Positions 10,384-20,427 of a stretch of DNA of 64,000 nt are shown here, one piece after another. How positions within the stretch are numbered: the first letter of the stretch is position 1; every line of letters starts with the position of its first letter. The DNA is from Aeromonas australiensis (GTDB lineage Bacteria > Pseudomonadota > Gammaproteobacteria > Enterobacterales > Aeromonadaceae), in assembly GCF_000819725.1 (NCBI RefSeq), contig NZ_CDDH01000051.1, forward strand, positions 85,045 to 149,044, in the 5' to 3' direction. Position numbers and translations under genes: made by a program. The notes beneath the pieces are model-generated. The model had not been told where the DNA came from. It saw nothing but the letters and a program-made list of their open reading frames with translations, and searched no databases.

Positions 10384-10788
10384 ATGGAACAGAAGAAACG
10401 GATCTGGGTGGCGGTTGGCGTCATCGAGAATGAACGGGGCGATATCTTTATCGCCAGACGCTCCTCCGATCGTCATCAGGGGGATCGCTGGGAGTTTCCC
10501 GGTGGCAAGGTGGAGTCGGGCGAGGATCTGCTCACCGCACTGGATCGGGAGCTGTGGGAAGAGATCGGCATCCGGGTATTGGATTGTGCCCCCTTCATGG
10601 AACTGCAGCACGACTACCCCGAGAAGCAGGTATTGCTGGATATCTGGAAGGTGACCCGTTTCAGCGGCGAGCCGTTCGGCAAGGAGGGGCAGGAGTGCCT
10701 GTGGGTGCCGGTGGACGAGCTGCACAACTACCACTTCCCCGATGCCAATGGCCCGATTGTAGCGCGGCTACAGGGTCTGCTAGCGTGA
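10384..10788 (+). CDS. mutT: 8-oxo-dGTP diphosphatase MutT (Nudix)
   Basis: Nudix hydrolase that removes 8-oxo-dGTP from the nucleotide pool and so prevents A:T to C:G mutations. The 134-residue protein (E. coli 129) has the full Nudix box at residues 40-62: GGKVESGE, then REL.EE.G. The E. coli order secA-mutT-yacG-zapD-coaE is kept here, with the last three genes on the opposite strand as in E. coli. The start ATG lies just after AGGGTAACAAG. Confidence 0.93.
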   Translation: MEQKKRIWVAVGVIENERGDIFIARRSSDRHQGDRWEFPGGKVESGEDLLTALDRELWEEIGIRVLDCAPFMELQHDYPEKQVLLDIWKVTRFSGEPFGKEGQECLWVPVDELHNYHFPDANGPIVARLQGLLA

Positions 10789-10811
10789 GCCGGCAGCAAT
10801 CAACAAGCATC

Positions 10812-10837
10812 AAAAAAGGGCCAATCGGCCCTTTTTC
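10812..10837. terminator. Bidirectional terminator between mutT and yacG
   Basis: AAAAAGGGCC and GGCCCTTTTT flank a short AATC loop. A-runs on one side and T-runs on the other allow termination on both strands, ending mutT from the left and the tap-coaE-zapD-yacG unit from the right. Confidence 0.85.
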
Positions 10838-10864
10838 ATATTGCAGAGGTGAGTGACCGGAGGC

Positions 10865-11059
10865 TTATAGCCACTGATCGCCCTCTTCCGGCTCTGGCAG
10901 CAGATCCGGGTTGATCTCCCCGGGGATCCGCTTCTCTTCATCGGCCCATTCGCCGAGATCGATCAGCTGGCAGCGCTTGCTGCAGAAGGGGCGGAACGGG
11001 CTTTGCGGGCCCCACTCCAGCTCGGTTTGGCAAGTAGGGCACTTGACCTTGGTGACCAT
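10865..11059 (-). CDS. yacG: DNA gyrase inhibitor YacG (zinc protein)
   Basis: Small 64-residue zinc protein that binds GyrB and blocks gyrase DNA binding in E. coli. The four zinc cysteines are in [10 protein letters not shown] and [14 protein letters not shown], the family signature. It is the last gene of the minus-strand run, 9 bases after zapD. Confidence 0.93.
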   Translation of the reverse strand: MVTKVKCPTCQTELEWGPQSPFRPFCSKRCQLIDLGEWADEEKRIPGEINPDLLPEPEEGDQWL

Positions 11060-11068
11060 GGCGACTCC

Positions 11069-11791
11069 TTAGCAGCAGGCGAGCTGGAATGGCACATCGC
11101 CAATCGGTTGCTCTGTGCTGGGCAGAAAGCGCAGGGCGAAGCGGTTCTTGTGGCCGCTCAGGGTCGGGTAGCAGAACAGATTACCCGGCAGCTTGATGCG
11201 GATAAGCTCGGCACTCTCGGCGGTGTCCTGGAAGAAACCGTTGCAGGCAACCTGTTCACTGAAGCTGCCTGATTCGCGCCACAGCCGCAGCAGCAGGGTG
11301 ATGGCATTCATCAGCAGGTTGATGTCGTTCAGCCAGCCTTGCATCTGCTGGTGACGGGTGATGGCCGGGGTCCCGAGCCAGTGGTGCAGTTGCGGTACAT
11401 CGAAGCCACACAGGCCACCGGGGATGGAGAAGCGCTGGCGGATGGAGCCGAGCAGACGATCCTCTTTCAGGCGGGCGCCCGGGCGTGGCGAGTTGAGCAG
11501 GTTGCGCGAAAGCTGGCTGCTCTCTTGCTGCATCTGCTTGATCTGCTCCAGATCGACATCCGGCAGGCTGGCCCAGTGGTTCAGACGCTGGCCGAGACGC
11601 TCCAGATCCTTGATGAGGTCGGCGCGCAGGTCACCACGCTCCAGCAACTCCTGCAGATCGAACAGTCCCTTGAAGAAGGCGATATGGGCCCAGGGCTGGT
11701 CGCTTTCAAGATTGTCGCGAATTTGGGAAAACAGAGACTCCAGACGCAGGTAGGTCCGGCTTTTTTCATTGAGGGGGAAATCGTAAATCAT
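11069..11791 (-). CDS. zapD: Z-ring-associated protein ZapD
   Basis: A 240-residue cytoplasmic FtsZ-bundling factor (YacF family; E. coli 247). The start at 11791 gives the conserved N-terminus MIYDFPLNEKSRTYLRLE. The frame is open 22 codons upstream, but those residues do not fit the family. Helix-rich N-domain motifs such as WAHIAFFKGLFDL are visible. It lies between coaE and yacG, as in E. coli. Confidence 0.93.
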   Translation of the reverse strand: MIYDFPLNEKSRTYLRLESLFSQIRDNLESDQPWAHIAFFKGLFDLQELLERGDLRADLIKDLERLGQRLNHWASLPDVDLEQIKQMQQESSQLSRNLLNSPRPGARLKEDRLLGSIRQRFSIPGGLCGFDVPQLHHWLGTPAITRHQQMQGWLNDINLLMNAITLLLRLWRESGSFSEQVACNGFFQDTAESAELIRIKLPGNLFCYPTLSGHKNRFALRFLPSTEQPIGDVPFQLACC

Positions 11792-11828
11792 GCCTAATCC
11801 TGGCCAGCCATAAACAGCTCTAGTGTAC

Positions 11829-12443
11829 TCACACTTGGCGGCCTTGTTGAGAGGCAAATGCCAGATATGTCTCGTGCAGTGCCAAAATCCGCGCTTTTAT
11901 CGCCATTTCGCCGCCATTGTGGTTTTCGATGAGATCATCCGCCGCGGCGAGCCGCTCCGATCTGCTCGCCTGGGCGGCGATGATGGCCCGGGCCTGCTCG
12001 GCCGATACCCCATCCCGGCGGCAAGTGCGCTCAATCTGGGTCGCTTCATCCACATCGATCACCAGCACCCGGTTGGCCAGGCCGGTCAGCTTGTTCTCCA
12101 CCAGCAGTGGCACCACCAGCAGGCAATAAGGTGAACTGGCGGCGGCACACTGGCGCTGCATTTCGCTACGAATAAGCGGATGGAGCAGGGCATTGAGCCA
12201 CCCCTTGGCTTGCGGGTCGCTGAAGACCCGCTCGCGCAGGGCACGACGGTCGAGTTGGCCACTCTGATCGATCACATCGGTGCCAAAATGGTCGGCGATG
12301 GCGGCAAGGGCCGGGGTGCCCGGCGCAACCACCTCGCGGGCGATCACATCGGCATCCACCACCTCGATACCCAGCGCGGCGAACTGATTGGCGATAGTGG
12401 TCTTGCCGCTGCCGATACCACCGGTAATAGCAACTACATACAT
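11829..12443 (-). CDS. coaE: Dephospho-CoA kinase CoaE
   Basis: Final enzyme of CoA synthesis; phosphorylates the ribose 3'-OH of dephospho-CoA. The product is 204 residues (E. coli 206), with P-loop GGIGSGKT at 8-15 and the downstream [10 protein letters not shown] substrate motif. ATG 12443 gives the expected N-terminus MYVVAITGG; an in-frame extension of 23 residues upstream lacks family support. It follows tapD by 13 bases and is probably cotranscribed with the pilus genes. Confidence 0.95.
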   Translation of the reverse strand: MYVVAITGGIGSGKTTIANQFAALGIEVVDADVIAREVVAPGTPALAAIADHFGTDVIDQSGQLDRRALRERVFSDPQAKGWLNALLHPLIRSEMQRQCAAASSPYCLLVVPLLVENKLTGLANRVLVIDVDEATQIERTCRRDGVSAEQARAIIAAQASRSERLAAADDLIENHNGGEMAIKARILALHETYLAFASQQGRQV

Positions 12444-12456
12444 GGGGGCCTCTTGC

Positions 12457-13329
12457 TCAAAGCAGGGTAGAGAGATACCAGCGGGTGATGGTATCGCCCC
12501 ACAGCAGGGCAATCCAGCCCGCGATAGCGAGGTAGGGGCCGAAGGGGATAGGCTTGCCCTGATGGTGTTTGTGCAAGGCGATCAGGCTGATGCCGATCAC
12601 GGCGCCGACCAGGGAGGAGAGCAGCAGAATAATGGGCAGCGCCTGCCAGCCGAGCCAGGCACCCAGCGCCGCCAGCAGCTTGAAGTCGCCATAGCCCATC
12701 CCCTCCTTGCCGGTGAGCAGCTTGAAGGCCCAGTAGAGGCTCCAGAGCACCAGATAGCCGGCCATGGCGCCGATCACCGCATCCGCCAGCGGCACCAAGC
12801 CACCTGCCAGATTGAACAACAGCCCGCCCCACAGCAGGGGCAGGGTGAGCTGGTCGGGCAGCAACATCTTGTCGAGATCGATAAAGGTGAGGGCCACCAG
12901 CACCCAGGTGAGCAGCAGGGCGGCCAGGGTGCCCCAGCCCGGCGTTATGACCATGGCTACGGCCACCGAGAGCAGGGCGGTCAGCAGCTCCACCAGCGGA
13001 TAACGGGCCGAGATGGGGGCCTGACAGTCGCGGCAACGCCCTTTGAGCCAGAGCCAGCTCAACAGCGGGATGTTCTCCAGCGCAGTGATGGCGTGGCCAC
13101 AGTGAGGGCAGGCAGAGCGCGGCACCATCAGGTTGTAGCGTTCGGTCGTAGAGGCCGTCTCATCGGGTGAAAAGTAGCTGCGATACTCGGCCTGCCACTC
13201 CCGCTCCAGCATGATGGGCAAGCGGTGGATGACCACGTTAAGGAAGCTGCCGATCATCAGGGAGAAGAGAAAAACCAGCGAGAAATAGAGCCAGGGCAAG
13301 CTGTGAGCCAGCTCGAGAAGAAGTGTCAT
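12457..13329 (-). CDS. tapD: Type IV prepilin peptidase/N-methyltransferase TapD
   Basis: Inner-membrane aspartyl peptidase (PilD/GspO family) that cuts the leader of type IV prepilins and type II secretion pseudopilins and methylates the new N-terminus. The 290-residue protein has an N-terminal membrane segment with [12 protein letters not shown], the zinc-finger pair CPHCGHA and CRDCQAP, and about six more membrane segments; the catalytic Asp motifs FIDLDKM and GYGDFK are intact. ATG 13329 was chosen over the in-frame TTG two codons upstream. In Aeromonas TapD is known to serve both type IV pili and the Exe type II system that exports aerolysin. Confidence 0.95.
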   Translation of the reverse strand: MTLLLELAHSLPWLYFSLVFLFSLMIGSFLNVVIHRLPIMLEREWQAEYRSYFSPDETASTTERYNLMVPRSACPHCGHAITALENIPLLSWLWLKGRCRDCQAPISARYPLVELLTALLSVAVAMVITPGWGTLAALLLTWVLVALTFIDLDKMLLPDQLTLPLLWGGLLFNLAGGLVPLADAVIGAMAGYLVLWSLYWAFKLLTGKEGMGYGDFKLLAALGAWLGWQALPIILLLSSLVGAVIGISLIALHKHHQGKPIPFGPYLAIAGWIALLWGDTITRWYLSTLL

Positions 13330-13389
13330 AACCAACCGTCAGTCATTAAATAGGGGAAGGGCATGGCAGTGGTGCCATGCCCTGATAAA

Positions 13390-14631
13390 TCAGCCTACCA
13401 CTTCGCCAAGCTTGAAGATGGGCAGGTACATGGCGATCACCATGCCGCCGACCAGCACCCCGAGCACCACCATGATGAGGGGTTCCAGCAGGCTGGTGAG
13501 GCCATCGACCAGATCATCCACCTCCTGCTCGAAGATGGTAGCGACCTTGGAGAGCATATCATCGATGGCGCCGGACTCCTCACCGATCATTACCATCTGG
13601 ATCACCATATCGGGGAAGAGATCGACGGTGCGCATCGCCACGTTGATCTGCATACCGGCCACCACCTCGTTGCGGATCGCCATGACGGCGGTGCGATAGA
13701 CGTAGTTGCCGGAGGCGCCGGCCGCCGAGATCAGCGCATCCACCAGCGGAATACCGGCGGAGAAGGTGGTCGACAGGGTACGGGCAAAGCGGGCCATCGC
13801 CGCCTTGTGCAGGATCATCCCGACCACCGGAATGGTGAGGACAAACTTGTCGGTATTGTCTTTCACCTTCTGGGAGGCGCGCCAGGCACGGACATAGAGA
13901 AAGATGGCCAACCCGGTGCCACCGAAGAAGACATACCACCAATCCTGCATAAAGCGGGAGATGCCGATAACGAACTGGGTAAAGATGGGCAGCTCGGCAC
14001 CAAAGCTCTTGAAGATATCCTCGAACTGCGGAATGACAAACAGCAGCAGGATGGAGGTGACCACAATGGCCACCAGAATCACCATGGTGGGGTAGAACAT
14101 CGCCTTCTTGATCTTCGACTTGAGTGCTTCCGACTTTTCCCGATAGGTAGCGATACGGTCGTAGATGGTCTCCAGCGCACCGGATTGTTCACCGGCTTCC
14201 ACCAGATCGCAGTAGAGATCATCAAAGTAGAGGGGGTGGCGACGCAGCGCTTCCGACATGGGGGTGCCGGTCTCCACATCGGCGGCAATCTGCCCCATCA
14301 GCTCGCGCATCGAGGCTTTTTCATGGCTGCGGGCGATGATCTGCAGGCTCTGCACCAGCGGTACACCGGCGGAGAGCATGGTGGTGATCTGGCGTGAGAC
14401 GATGGCGATATCCATCGGCTTGATCCTGGCGCCGCCCTTGGAGAAGAGCCCCTGGGATTTCTTGGCCACCTTGGTGACATTGACCCCCTGCTTGCGCAGC
14501 TCCGCCTTGACGGTATTGATGCTGTCGGCCTGCAGCTCGCCGGAGACCTTCTGCCCCTTGCGGTTTACCCCGTGCCAGCGGAAGGCGAAGACTTTCTTGG
14601 GGGCATTGTTCTTTTTCGTGAGGGTTGCCAT
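13390..14631 (-). CDS. tapC: Type IV pilus inner-membrane platform protein TapC
   Basis: PilC/GspF-family polytopic protein (413 residues) that connects the assembly ATPase to the growing pilus. Two T2SSF domains (about residues 75-200 and 280-400) carry GEQSGALETIYDRIA and the matching GEESGAIDDML. About three membrane helices are visible. ATG 14631 (MATLTKKNN) was preferred to an in-frame start 15 codons upstream. It lies between tapD and an unusually long 212-base gap to tapB. Confidence 0.94.
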   Translation of the reverse strand: MATLTKKNNAPKKVFAFRWHGVNRKGQKVSGELQADSINTVKAELRKQGVNVTKVAKKSQGLFSKGGARIKPMDIAIVSRQITTMLSAGVPLVQSLQIIARSHEKASMRELMGQIAADVETGTPMSEALRRHPLYFDDLYCDLVEAGEQSGALETIYDRIATYREKSEALKSKIKKAMFYPTMVILVAIVVTSILLLFVIPQFEDIFKSFGAELPIFTQFVIGISRFMQDWWYVFFGGTGLAIFLYVRAWRASQKVKDNTDKFVLTIPVVGMILHKAAMARFARTLSTTFSAGIPLVDALISAAGASGNYVYRTAVMAIRNEVVAGMQINVAMRTVDLFPDMVIQMVMIGEESGAIDDMLSKVATIFEQEVDDLVDGLTSLLEPLIMVVLGVLVGGMVIAMYLPIFKLGEVVG

Positions 14632-14710
14632 CTTTGCATCCTGCAATTGGGTCGGGCGCCAGCCCTTATGATACAAACGCCCGGTTAGGTGGCGTACATC
14701 CTGTTTTCCT

Positions 14711-14809
14711 GCGCGAATGTCTGATTACGTGTGCCTGATTCCGCGAATGTCCGATTACGCTACGCTAATCGAACCTACGAAGAACCTACCAACCTACGAA
14801 GAATCTACC
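14711..14809. repeat. Two kinds of short direct repeats between tapB and tapC
   Basis: An 18-base unit CGCGAATGTCYGATTACG occurs at 14712-14729 and 14742-14759 (17 of 18 identical). Directly after, a 19-base unit AACCTACGAAGAAYCTACC is repeated head to tail at 14772-14790 and 14791-14809 (18 of 19 identical). The segment between, CGATTACGCTACGCTAATCG, is itself an imperfect palindrome similar to dispersed intergenic repeats of enterics. All lie in the tapB-tapC gap. Confidence 0.8.
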
Positions 14810-14843
14810 AACTAATCACTGGCGACGGTTTGCGCCACGGGCA

Positions 14844-16550
14844 TTAGTTGGTGGTGACCCGGTTGATCTCAGCCAGACTGGTGACCCCGAGCCGGGCCTT
14901 CTCCAGCCCTGAAGTGCGCAGGGTTCGCATCCCCTCTTTTTGCGCAATAGCGGCGATTTGCAGGGAGTTGGCCCCCTGCATGATCAATTTGGCGATGTTC
15001 TCCGACATCAGCATGATTTCGTAGATGCCGACCCGCCCCTTGTAGCCGCCGGAACACTCCTTGCAACCGACCGGTTTGAACAGCCGCAGCCCGGCCGCCA
15101 ACTGCTGCTGGGTAAAGCCCAGCTCCAGCAGTTCGGCTTCCGGCACCACCTCCGGCTCCTTGCAGTGGTCACACAGTTTGCGGGCCAGCCGCTGGGCCAT
15201 GATCAGGGTGACCGATGAGGCGATATTGAAGGCCGGTACCCCCATATTCATCATCCGGGTCAGGGTCTCCGCTGCGGAGTTGGTGTGCAGGGTGGAGAGC
15301 ACCAGGTGACCGGTCTGGGCCGCCTTGATGGCGATCTCGGCGGTTTCCAGATCCCGTATTTCCCCCACCATCACCACATCCGGGTCTTGCCGCAAGAAGG
15401 AGCGCAGGGCGCTGGCGAAGGTGAGCCCCGCCTTGGGGTTGACCTGCACCTGATTGACGCCGGGCAGGTTGATCTCCACCGGATCTTCGGCGGTGGAGAT
15501 ATTCACCTCTGTGGTGTTGAGAATATTGAGGCCGGTATATAGCGAGACCGTTTTGCCCGAGCCGGTGGGGCCGGTCACCAGGATCATCCCCTGTGGCTTG
15601 GTGAGGGCGCGCAGGTATTGCGCCTTCTGGCGGTCATCAAAGCCGAGTTGCTCGATATTGAGCCGCGCCGCCGAGGAGTCGAGCAGCCGGATAACGATCT
15701 TCTCCCCCCACATGGTGGGCAGGGTGTTGACCCGCATATCCATCGACTTGTTGCGCGACAACTTCAACTTGATGCGGCCATCCTGCGGCAGCCGCCGCTC
15801 GGCGATATCGAGCCGCGCCATCACCTTGAGGCGGGCGGAGAAGCGGTTGGCCAGATTGACCGGTGGTGTGGCGATCTCATGCAAAATGCCGTCGATACGA
15901 AAGCGCACCCGGTACTTCTGCTCATAGGGCTCGAAGTGGAGGTCGGAGGCGCCGCGCTTGATGGCATCCATCAGGATCTTGTTGATGTACTTGACGATGG
16001 GAGCGTCGTCATCGGCGGTATTGACGCTCTCGTCCAGCCGGCTGTTCTCGTCGGAGACCTCGAGATCCGAAATTTCGGATTCGTCGATATCCTCCATGCC
16101 GAGGGCGTCATTTTCGCTCTCCAGCAGTTTGCCGATGGCGGCGGTGAGCTTGTTTTCCTCCACCAGCAGCGCTTCGGTATGCAGGCCGAAGCTGAAGCCA
16201 AAGTCCTCCAGTGCCGAGACATTGGTCGGATCCGACATGGCGATATAGAGGGTGTGGCCCTGGGTATAGATGGGCAGGACGTGGTGCTTGTCGATCAGCT
16301 TTTGATTGAGGAACTTCTGCGGGATCTCGGCCAAGTCGAAGGCGGCAAGATCCAGCAGAGGTACCCCATACTCCAGCTCGCAAAAATCGGCGAGCGCCTT
16401 GCTGTCGAGGATCTCGTTTTCGATCAGAAATGTCACAAAGGGTTTGCGCTGGGCCTTGGCCTGGCTCAGATAGCGCTGGGACTCCTCTTCACTGATCAAT
16501 GAAGAGGCGGCCAGGCTTAACGCCAGGCCGCTATTGGGGCTAGAGGTCAT
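14844..16550 (-). CDS. tapB: Type IV pilus extension ATPase TapB
   Basis: PilB/GspE-family hexameric ATPase driving pilus assembly (568 residues). An N-terminal GspEII/MshEN domain (about 1-150) is followed by the ATPase core with Walker A GPTGSGKT, Asp box, Walker [16 protein letters not shown] and His box LSTLHTNSA. The zinc tetracysteine CDHCKEP...[11 protein letters not shown] is present. It starts 3 bases after the tapA stop, so coupling is likely. Confidence 0.95.
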   Translation of the reverse strand: MTSSPNSGLALSLAASSLISEEESQRYLSQAKAQRKPFVTFLIENEILDSKALADFCELEYGVPLLDLAAFDLAEIPQKFLNQKLIDKHHVLPIYTQGHTLYIAMSDPTNVSALEDFGFSFGLHTEALLVEENKLTAAIGKLLESENDALGMEDIDESEISDLEVSDENSRLDESVNTADDDAPIVKYINKILMDAIKRGASDLHFEPYEQKYRVRFRIDGILHEIATPPVNLANRFSARLKVMARLDIAERRLPQDGRIKLKLSRNKSMDMRVNTLPTMWGEKIVIRLLDSSAARLNIEQLGFDDRQKAQYLRALTKPQGMILVTGPTGSGKTVSLYTGLNILNTTEVNISTAEDPVEINLPGVNQVQVNPKAGLTFASALRSFLRQDPDVVMVGEIRDLETAEIAIKAAQTGHLVLSTLHTNSAAETLTRMMNMGVPAFNIASSVTLIMAQRLARKLCDHCKEPEVVPEAELLELGFTQQQLAAGLRLFKPVGCKECSGGYKGRVGIYEIMLMSENIAKLIMQGANSLQIAAIAQKEGMRTLRTSGLEKARLGVTSLAEINRVTTN

Positions 16551-16553
16551 GCG

Positions 16554-16922
16554 TTAGCAGTTTGGTACAGCCCAGTTAATTACTGAGCCACTAACTGGGC
16601 CTGTCAGAGTGCAAGTCTTTGATGCTAGGTCACCTCTGCCGGTTGCTGTAATGGTTGCGGTTCCACCAGAAACGCCACCCTCAACAGCGCTAACATTTTG
16701 TGTTGTTGTAGTTGCGCTATATGTACAGCTTGCAGCAGATGTAGATGTTTGAACGCAAACTTCCAGAGCTGTTTTACCTGCTCCAGTAGCAGATACAAGC
16801 TCTGTCATTTTTGCTTTCTCTGTATAACTCTGATACGCCGGCAGTGCTACCGCCGCCAAAATGGCCACAATTGCGACCACGATCATCAGTTCAATAAGGG
16901 TAAAACCCGATTGTTTCTTCAT
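16554..16922 (-). CDS. tapA: Type IV prepilin TapA
   Basis: Major or candidate pilin subunit, 122 residues before processing. Starting at ATG 16922 gives the short leader MKKQSG followed by [20 protein letters not shown], so TapD would cut after Gly6 and methylate Phe. Glu5 of the mature protein is present. Four cysteines in the C-terminal half probably form disulfides; the last residue is Cys, as in a C-terminal disulfide loop. The coding region for the variable part (about 16554-16800) has clearly lower GC than tapB, consistent with the known variability of this pilin and allele exchange. Confidence 0.94.
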   Translation of the reverse strand: MKKQSGFTLIELMIVVAIVAILAAVALPAYQSYTEKAKMTELVSATGAGKTALEVCVQTSTSAASCTYSATTTTQNVSAVEGGVSGGTATITATGRGDLASKTCTLTGPVSGSVINWAVPNC

Positions 16923-17172
16923 TTGGCTTTGCATGGAAAATATCCTTTTATCCTTGGTTCCAGTGACGCGGGCTGAAAAATAATCCGCACGTCAGCATCT
17001 TATCCGAGCTGTCAGGTGGGGCAACAGAGTTTGCCCATTTTGTTAACTACATATCAGTCATTTAACAAGAAACTTGATGCGTGTCATAAAAAAAGTAGCT
17101 TCTTATGACTCTTGGTTACCGGTGAAAGCGGGTCCGTTATCACACTCCTTTACTGCGGGAACCTGCATAAAG
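16923..17172. other. tapA upstream region, no gene seen
   Basis: The 327 bases between tapA and nadC hold no convincing ORF. The nadC-side end contains a terminator (listed separately) and the rest must contain the tapA promoter. A sigma54-like pair of GC/GG elements near 17021-17036 has the wrong spacing, so no promoter type is claimed. Confidence 0.5.
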
Positions 17173-17195
17173 AAAAGGCGCCCATGGCGCCTTTT
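17173..17195 (-). terminator. Terminator downstream of nadC
   Basis: AAAAGGCGCC CAT GGCGCCTTTT is a perfect hairpin 55 bases past the nadC stop. On the minus strand it is followed by CTTTATG, consistent with termination of the protease-nadC unit. Confidence 0.75.
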
Positions 17196-17249
17196 GCAAG
17201 TTGTTGTTCCGGTTAGTCCGAGTATTTACTCAGGTCTGTGGGGTGAATC

Positions 17250-18128
<879 letters not shown>

Positions 18129-18599
18129 TTATTCCTGCAAGGGTCTGAGCAGCAACTGCCGCTCCTTTTGAACCAGCTCCAGTCGACCGAGGGCGTTCAT
18201 GCCCACCAGCACTTCATCACCACTGGCCACCGGATTGATAAAGATGGCCAGATCGTACAAGGTCAATGGCCCCATCGCCAGCGTTTCGATGGTGCCGTTG
18301 CCGACCCGGATCGGCCCTGCGGCGGTATTGACCTGGCTGCTGCCGCGGGCGGTCAGGCCGAGCCGCTCGGCCACCCGCAGGGGGATGGTGACGCGGGTGG
18401 CACCGGTATCGAGCAGCAGTTGCACCGGTTGACCGTTGATGGCACCCTCCAGACGATAGTGGCCGCTCTGGTCGGCCCGCAGCAGCAGTTCGCCGCTGGC
18501 GGTGACGCCCGGTTGGTTGCGGGAGTGAAAATAGAGGGTCAGCAGGCCCATCAAAGAGAGCCAGGCCAGTAACCACATCCAGCGTGCCGTTTGCTGCAT
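18129..18599 (-). CDS. Membrane-anchored retropepsin-like aspartic protease (clan AA)
   Basis: A 156-residue protein with an N-terminal membrane anchor (about residues 8-25) and a periplasmic single-domain aspartyl protease fold. The active-site motif LLLDTGATRVTIP is at about residues 60-72, and the following VGNGTIETLAMGPL and VLVGMNALGRL match the TIGR02281-type family (retroviral-like, expected to act as a dimer). Its substrate is unknown. It precedes nadC and diverges from ampD with a 130-base gap. Confidence 0.82.
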   Translation of the reverse strand: MQQTARWMWLLAWLSLMGLLTLYFHSRNQPGVTASGELLLRADQSGHYRLEGAINGQPVQLLLDTGATRVTIPLRVAERLGLTARGSSQVNTAAGPIRVGNGTIETLAMGPLTLYDLAIFINPVASGDEVLVGMNALGRLELVQKERQLLLRPLQE

Positions 18600-18729
18600 A
18601 ATCCATCCATATCGAGCGGAAGATGACTCAGCCTACCATACCCTTTTCCCCTGTTTCAGTGCGCCGGCGCTGGTCTGCCCGGCATCTTTCTGCACTGTCC
18701 AGCCATCTGTCAGCCAATTCGAGTAGCCG

Positions 18730-19305
18730 ATGACTCAACTCACTTCGCAACCTTGTTTCTCTATCGATGCTGCCGGCTGGTGCCAGCAGGCGCGCCGGGT
18801 GCCTTCTCCCCATCACAACCAACGGGCAGCGCCGGATGATATCTCCCTGCTGGTGGTGCATGGCATCAGCCTGCCGCCGGGAGAGTTTGGCGGCCCCTTT
18901 ATCGACGATCTCTTTATGGGGCGACTCGACCCGGATGCTCACCCCTATTTTGCCGCTATCCATCAATTGCGAGTCTCGGCCCACTGCCTGATCCGCCGTG
19001 ATGGCGAGCTGGTGCAGTATGTGCCGTTCGGCGCGCGCGCCTGGCATGCCGGTGTCTCGAGTTGGCAGGGGAGGGAGGCATGCAACGATTTTTCCATCGG
19101 TATCGAGCTGGAAGGGACCGACGAGACCCCCTATACCGAGGCCCAGTACCGGGTGTTGGCAGGGCTCACCCGAGCCATCTCGGTGCGCTACCCGGCGATT
19201 ACCCACGAAAAAATTGTCGGTCATTGCGATATCGCACCAGGGCGCAAGACGGATCCGGGTGCCAGTTTTCAGTGGGATTACTACCGGCAACTACTCAACA
19301 GCTAA
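18730..19305 (+). CDS. ampD: 1,6-anhydro-MurNAc-L-alanine amidase AmpD
   Basis: Cytoplasmic zinc amidase that removes the peptide from anhydromuropeptides during cell-wall recycling; in Aeromonas and enterics loss of AmpD function raises inducible beta-lactamase expression. The 191-residue product (E. coli 183) has zinc ligands in VVHGISLP (His), and in VGHCDIAPGRKTDPG (His and Asp), plus the conserved FSIGIELEG. Divergent from the protease-nadC pair. Confidence 0.96.
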   Translation: MTQLTSQPCFSIDAAGWCQQARRVPSPHHNQRAAPDDISLLVVHGISLPPGEFGGPFIDDLFMGRLDPDAHPYFAAIHQLRVSAHCLIRRDGELVQYVPFGARAWHAGVSSWQGREACNDFSIGIELEGTDETPYTEAQYRVLAGLTRAISVRYPAITHEKIVGHCDIAPGRKTDPGASFQWDYYRQLLNS

Positions 19306-19413
19306 AGTAAATGCTCAAATTTAGTTTGGGTTTTAAAATCAATGGCTTGCAGATCTGGCAGGCCATTGTTGTCTCTGGTTGCGCAAATGTTATTTGTGAG
19401 CGCAGTCAAGAAT

Positions 19414-19428
19414 ATTGGTCAGACCATT
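19414..19428. promoter_or_regulatory. Distal PdhR-type operator
   Basis: ATTGGT CAG ACCATT has the FadR/GntR-type core TGGT-N3-ACCA and differs from the perfect PdhR box ATTGGT-N3-ACCAAT at one position. It lies 170 bases upstream of pdhR and 139 bases from the proximal box. Confidence 0.6.
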
Positions 19429-19552
19429 TTCTATGAGCTAAATCATGTTTCCCCTGCTTTACCCCTTAAGTGGTGGGGTTGATTCTTGACTCAGATCATC
19501 TTTTGAGTGGACTTTTCAAAAGCCCTCTGCTAATTTTCGCCCCATCCATGAA

Positions 19553-19567
19553 ATTGGTAATACCAAT
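19553..19567. promoter_or_regulatory. Proximal PdhR operator
   Basis: ATTGGT AAT ACCAAT is a perfect inverted repeat, with AA and TT extending it to 17 bases, ending 16 bases before the pdhR start codon. It matches the established PdhR box of E. coli, which supports autoregulation and pyruvate-relieved repression of pdhR-aceEF. Confidence 0.88.
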
Positions 19568-19583
19568 TTAACAAAGTAGCCTC

Positions 19584-20348
19584 ATGCCCTATCGCAAGAT
19601 TACGCAACCCAAGTTGGCCGACTCCATTGTCGCCGAGCTGGAACAGATGATTCTGGAAGGCAGCCTGCAGCCGGGGCAGAAATTGCCGCCCGAGCGGGAA
19701 CTCGCCATCCAGTTTCAGGTATCGCGCCCCTCTTTGCGCGAAGCCATCCAGCGGCTGGAAGCGCGCGGGTTGCTTTATCGCCGTCAGGGCGGCGGCACTT
19801 ATGTGCAGAATGCCCTGAGCAAGGGGATCGCCGATCCCCTGTTCGAACTGCTCAGTACCCACCCGGAAGCCCAGTATGACCTGCTGGAGTTTCGCCACGC
19901 GCTGGAAGGCATCTGTGCCTACTACGCGGCCTTGCGGGGAACCGGGTCTGACTTCGAGCGCATTCGTCAGGTGCAAACCACTATCGAAGAGGCGGGCCAG
20001 TCCGGTTCGCTGGTGGCCGAATCGGCAGCCGTGACCCAGTTTTATCTGGCGGTGGCCGAGGCCTCCCACAACGTGGTGCTGCTGCACCTGCTGCGGGCCA
20101 TGAGCCCGATGCTCGAGCAGAACATTCTGCAAAATAACGAGATTTTGAATCGCCGCCCGGGAGTTGTCGCCAAGATACGTCGCCATCGCGCGAACCTTAT
20201 CGAGGCTATTCTTTCGGGGGCTCCGGAGCGGGCCAGAACTGCTTGTCATGAGCATCTGGCCTTTATCGAGGACACCTTGTTGGATATGCAGAGGGAAGAC
20301 AGCCGGATCCAGCGATCCATGCGTCGGATCCGTCAGCAGGAAAACTAA
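19584..20348 (+). CDS. pdhR: Pyruvate-responsive GntR-family repressor PdhR
   Basis: Transcriptional repressor of the pyruvate dehydrogenase operon, released by pyruvate. The 254-residue protein (E. coli 254) has an N-terminal winged helix (about 10-75) with the motif [23 protein letters not shown] and a C-terminal FCD effector domain. The N-terminus [11 protein letters not shown] aligns with E. coli MAYSKIRQPKL. Two operators lie upstream, and aceE follows after 79 bases. Confidence 0.95.
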   Translation: MPYRKITQPKLADSIVAELEQMILEGSLQPGQKLPPERELAIQFQVSRPSLREAIQRLEARGLLYRRQGGGTYVQNALSKGIADPLFELLSTHPEAQYDLLEFRHALEGICAYYAALRGTGSDFERIRQVQTTIEEAGQSGSLVAESAAVTQFYLAVAEASHNVVLLHLLRAMSPMLEQNILQNNEILNRRPGVVAKIRRHRANLIEAILSGAPERARTACHEHLAFIEDTLLDMQREDSRIQRSMRRIRQQEN

Positions 20349-20427
20349 TCCCACAAGGCTCTATTGTCGAATGCTTGCGCCCTTCGCCGTGCAATGCCGT
20401 GCAATCACAACAACATAGGAACCAGCC

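Noticed and set aside
14711..14809. CRISPR-like array in the tapB-tapC gap
   Set aside because: Repeat units are too short and only two copies each; the 19-base units have no spacer and there are no cas genes.
17021..17036. Possible sigma54 promoter for tapA (TGGGCAAACTCTGTTGC on the minus strand)
   Set aside because: The GG and GC elements are off the required -24/-12 spacing by at least one base, and sigma54 promoters depend strictly on that spacing.
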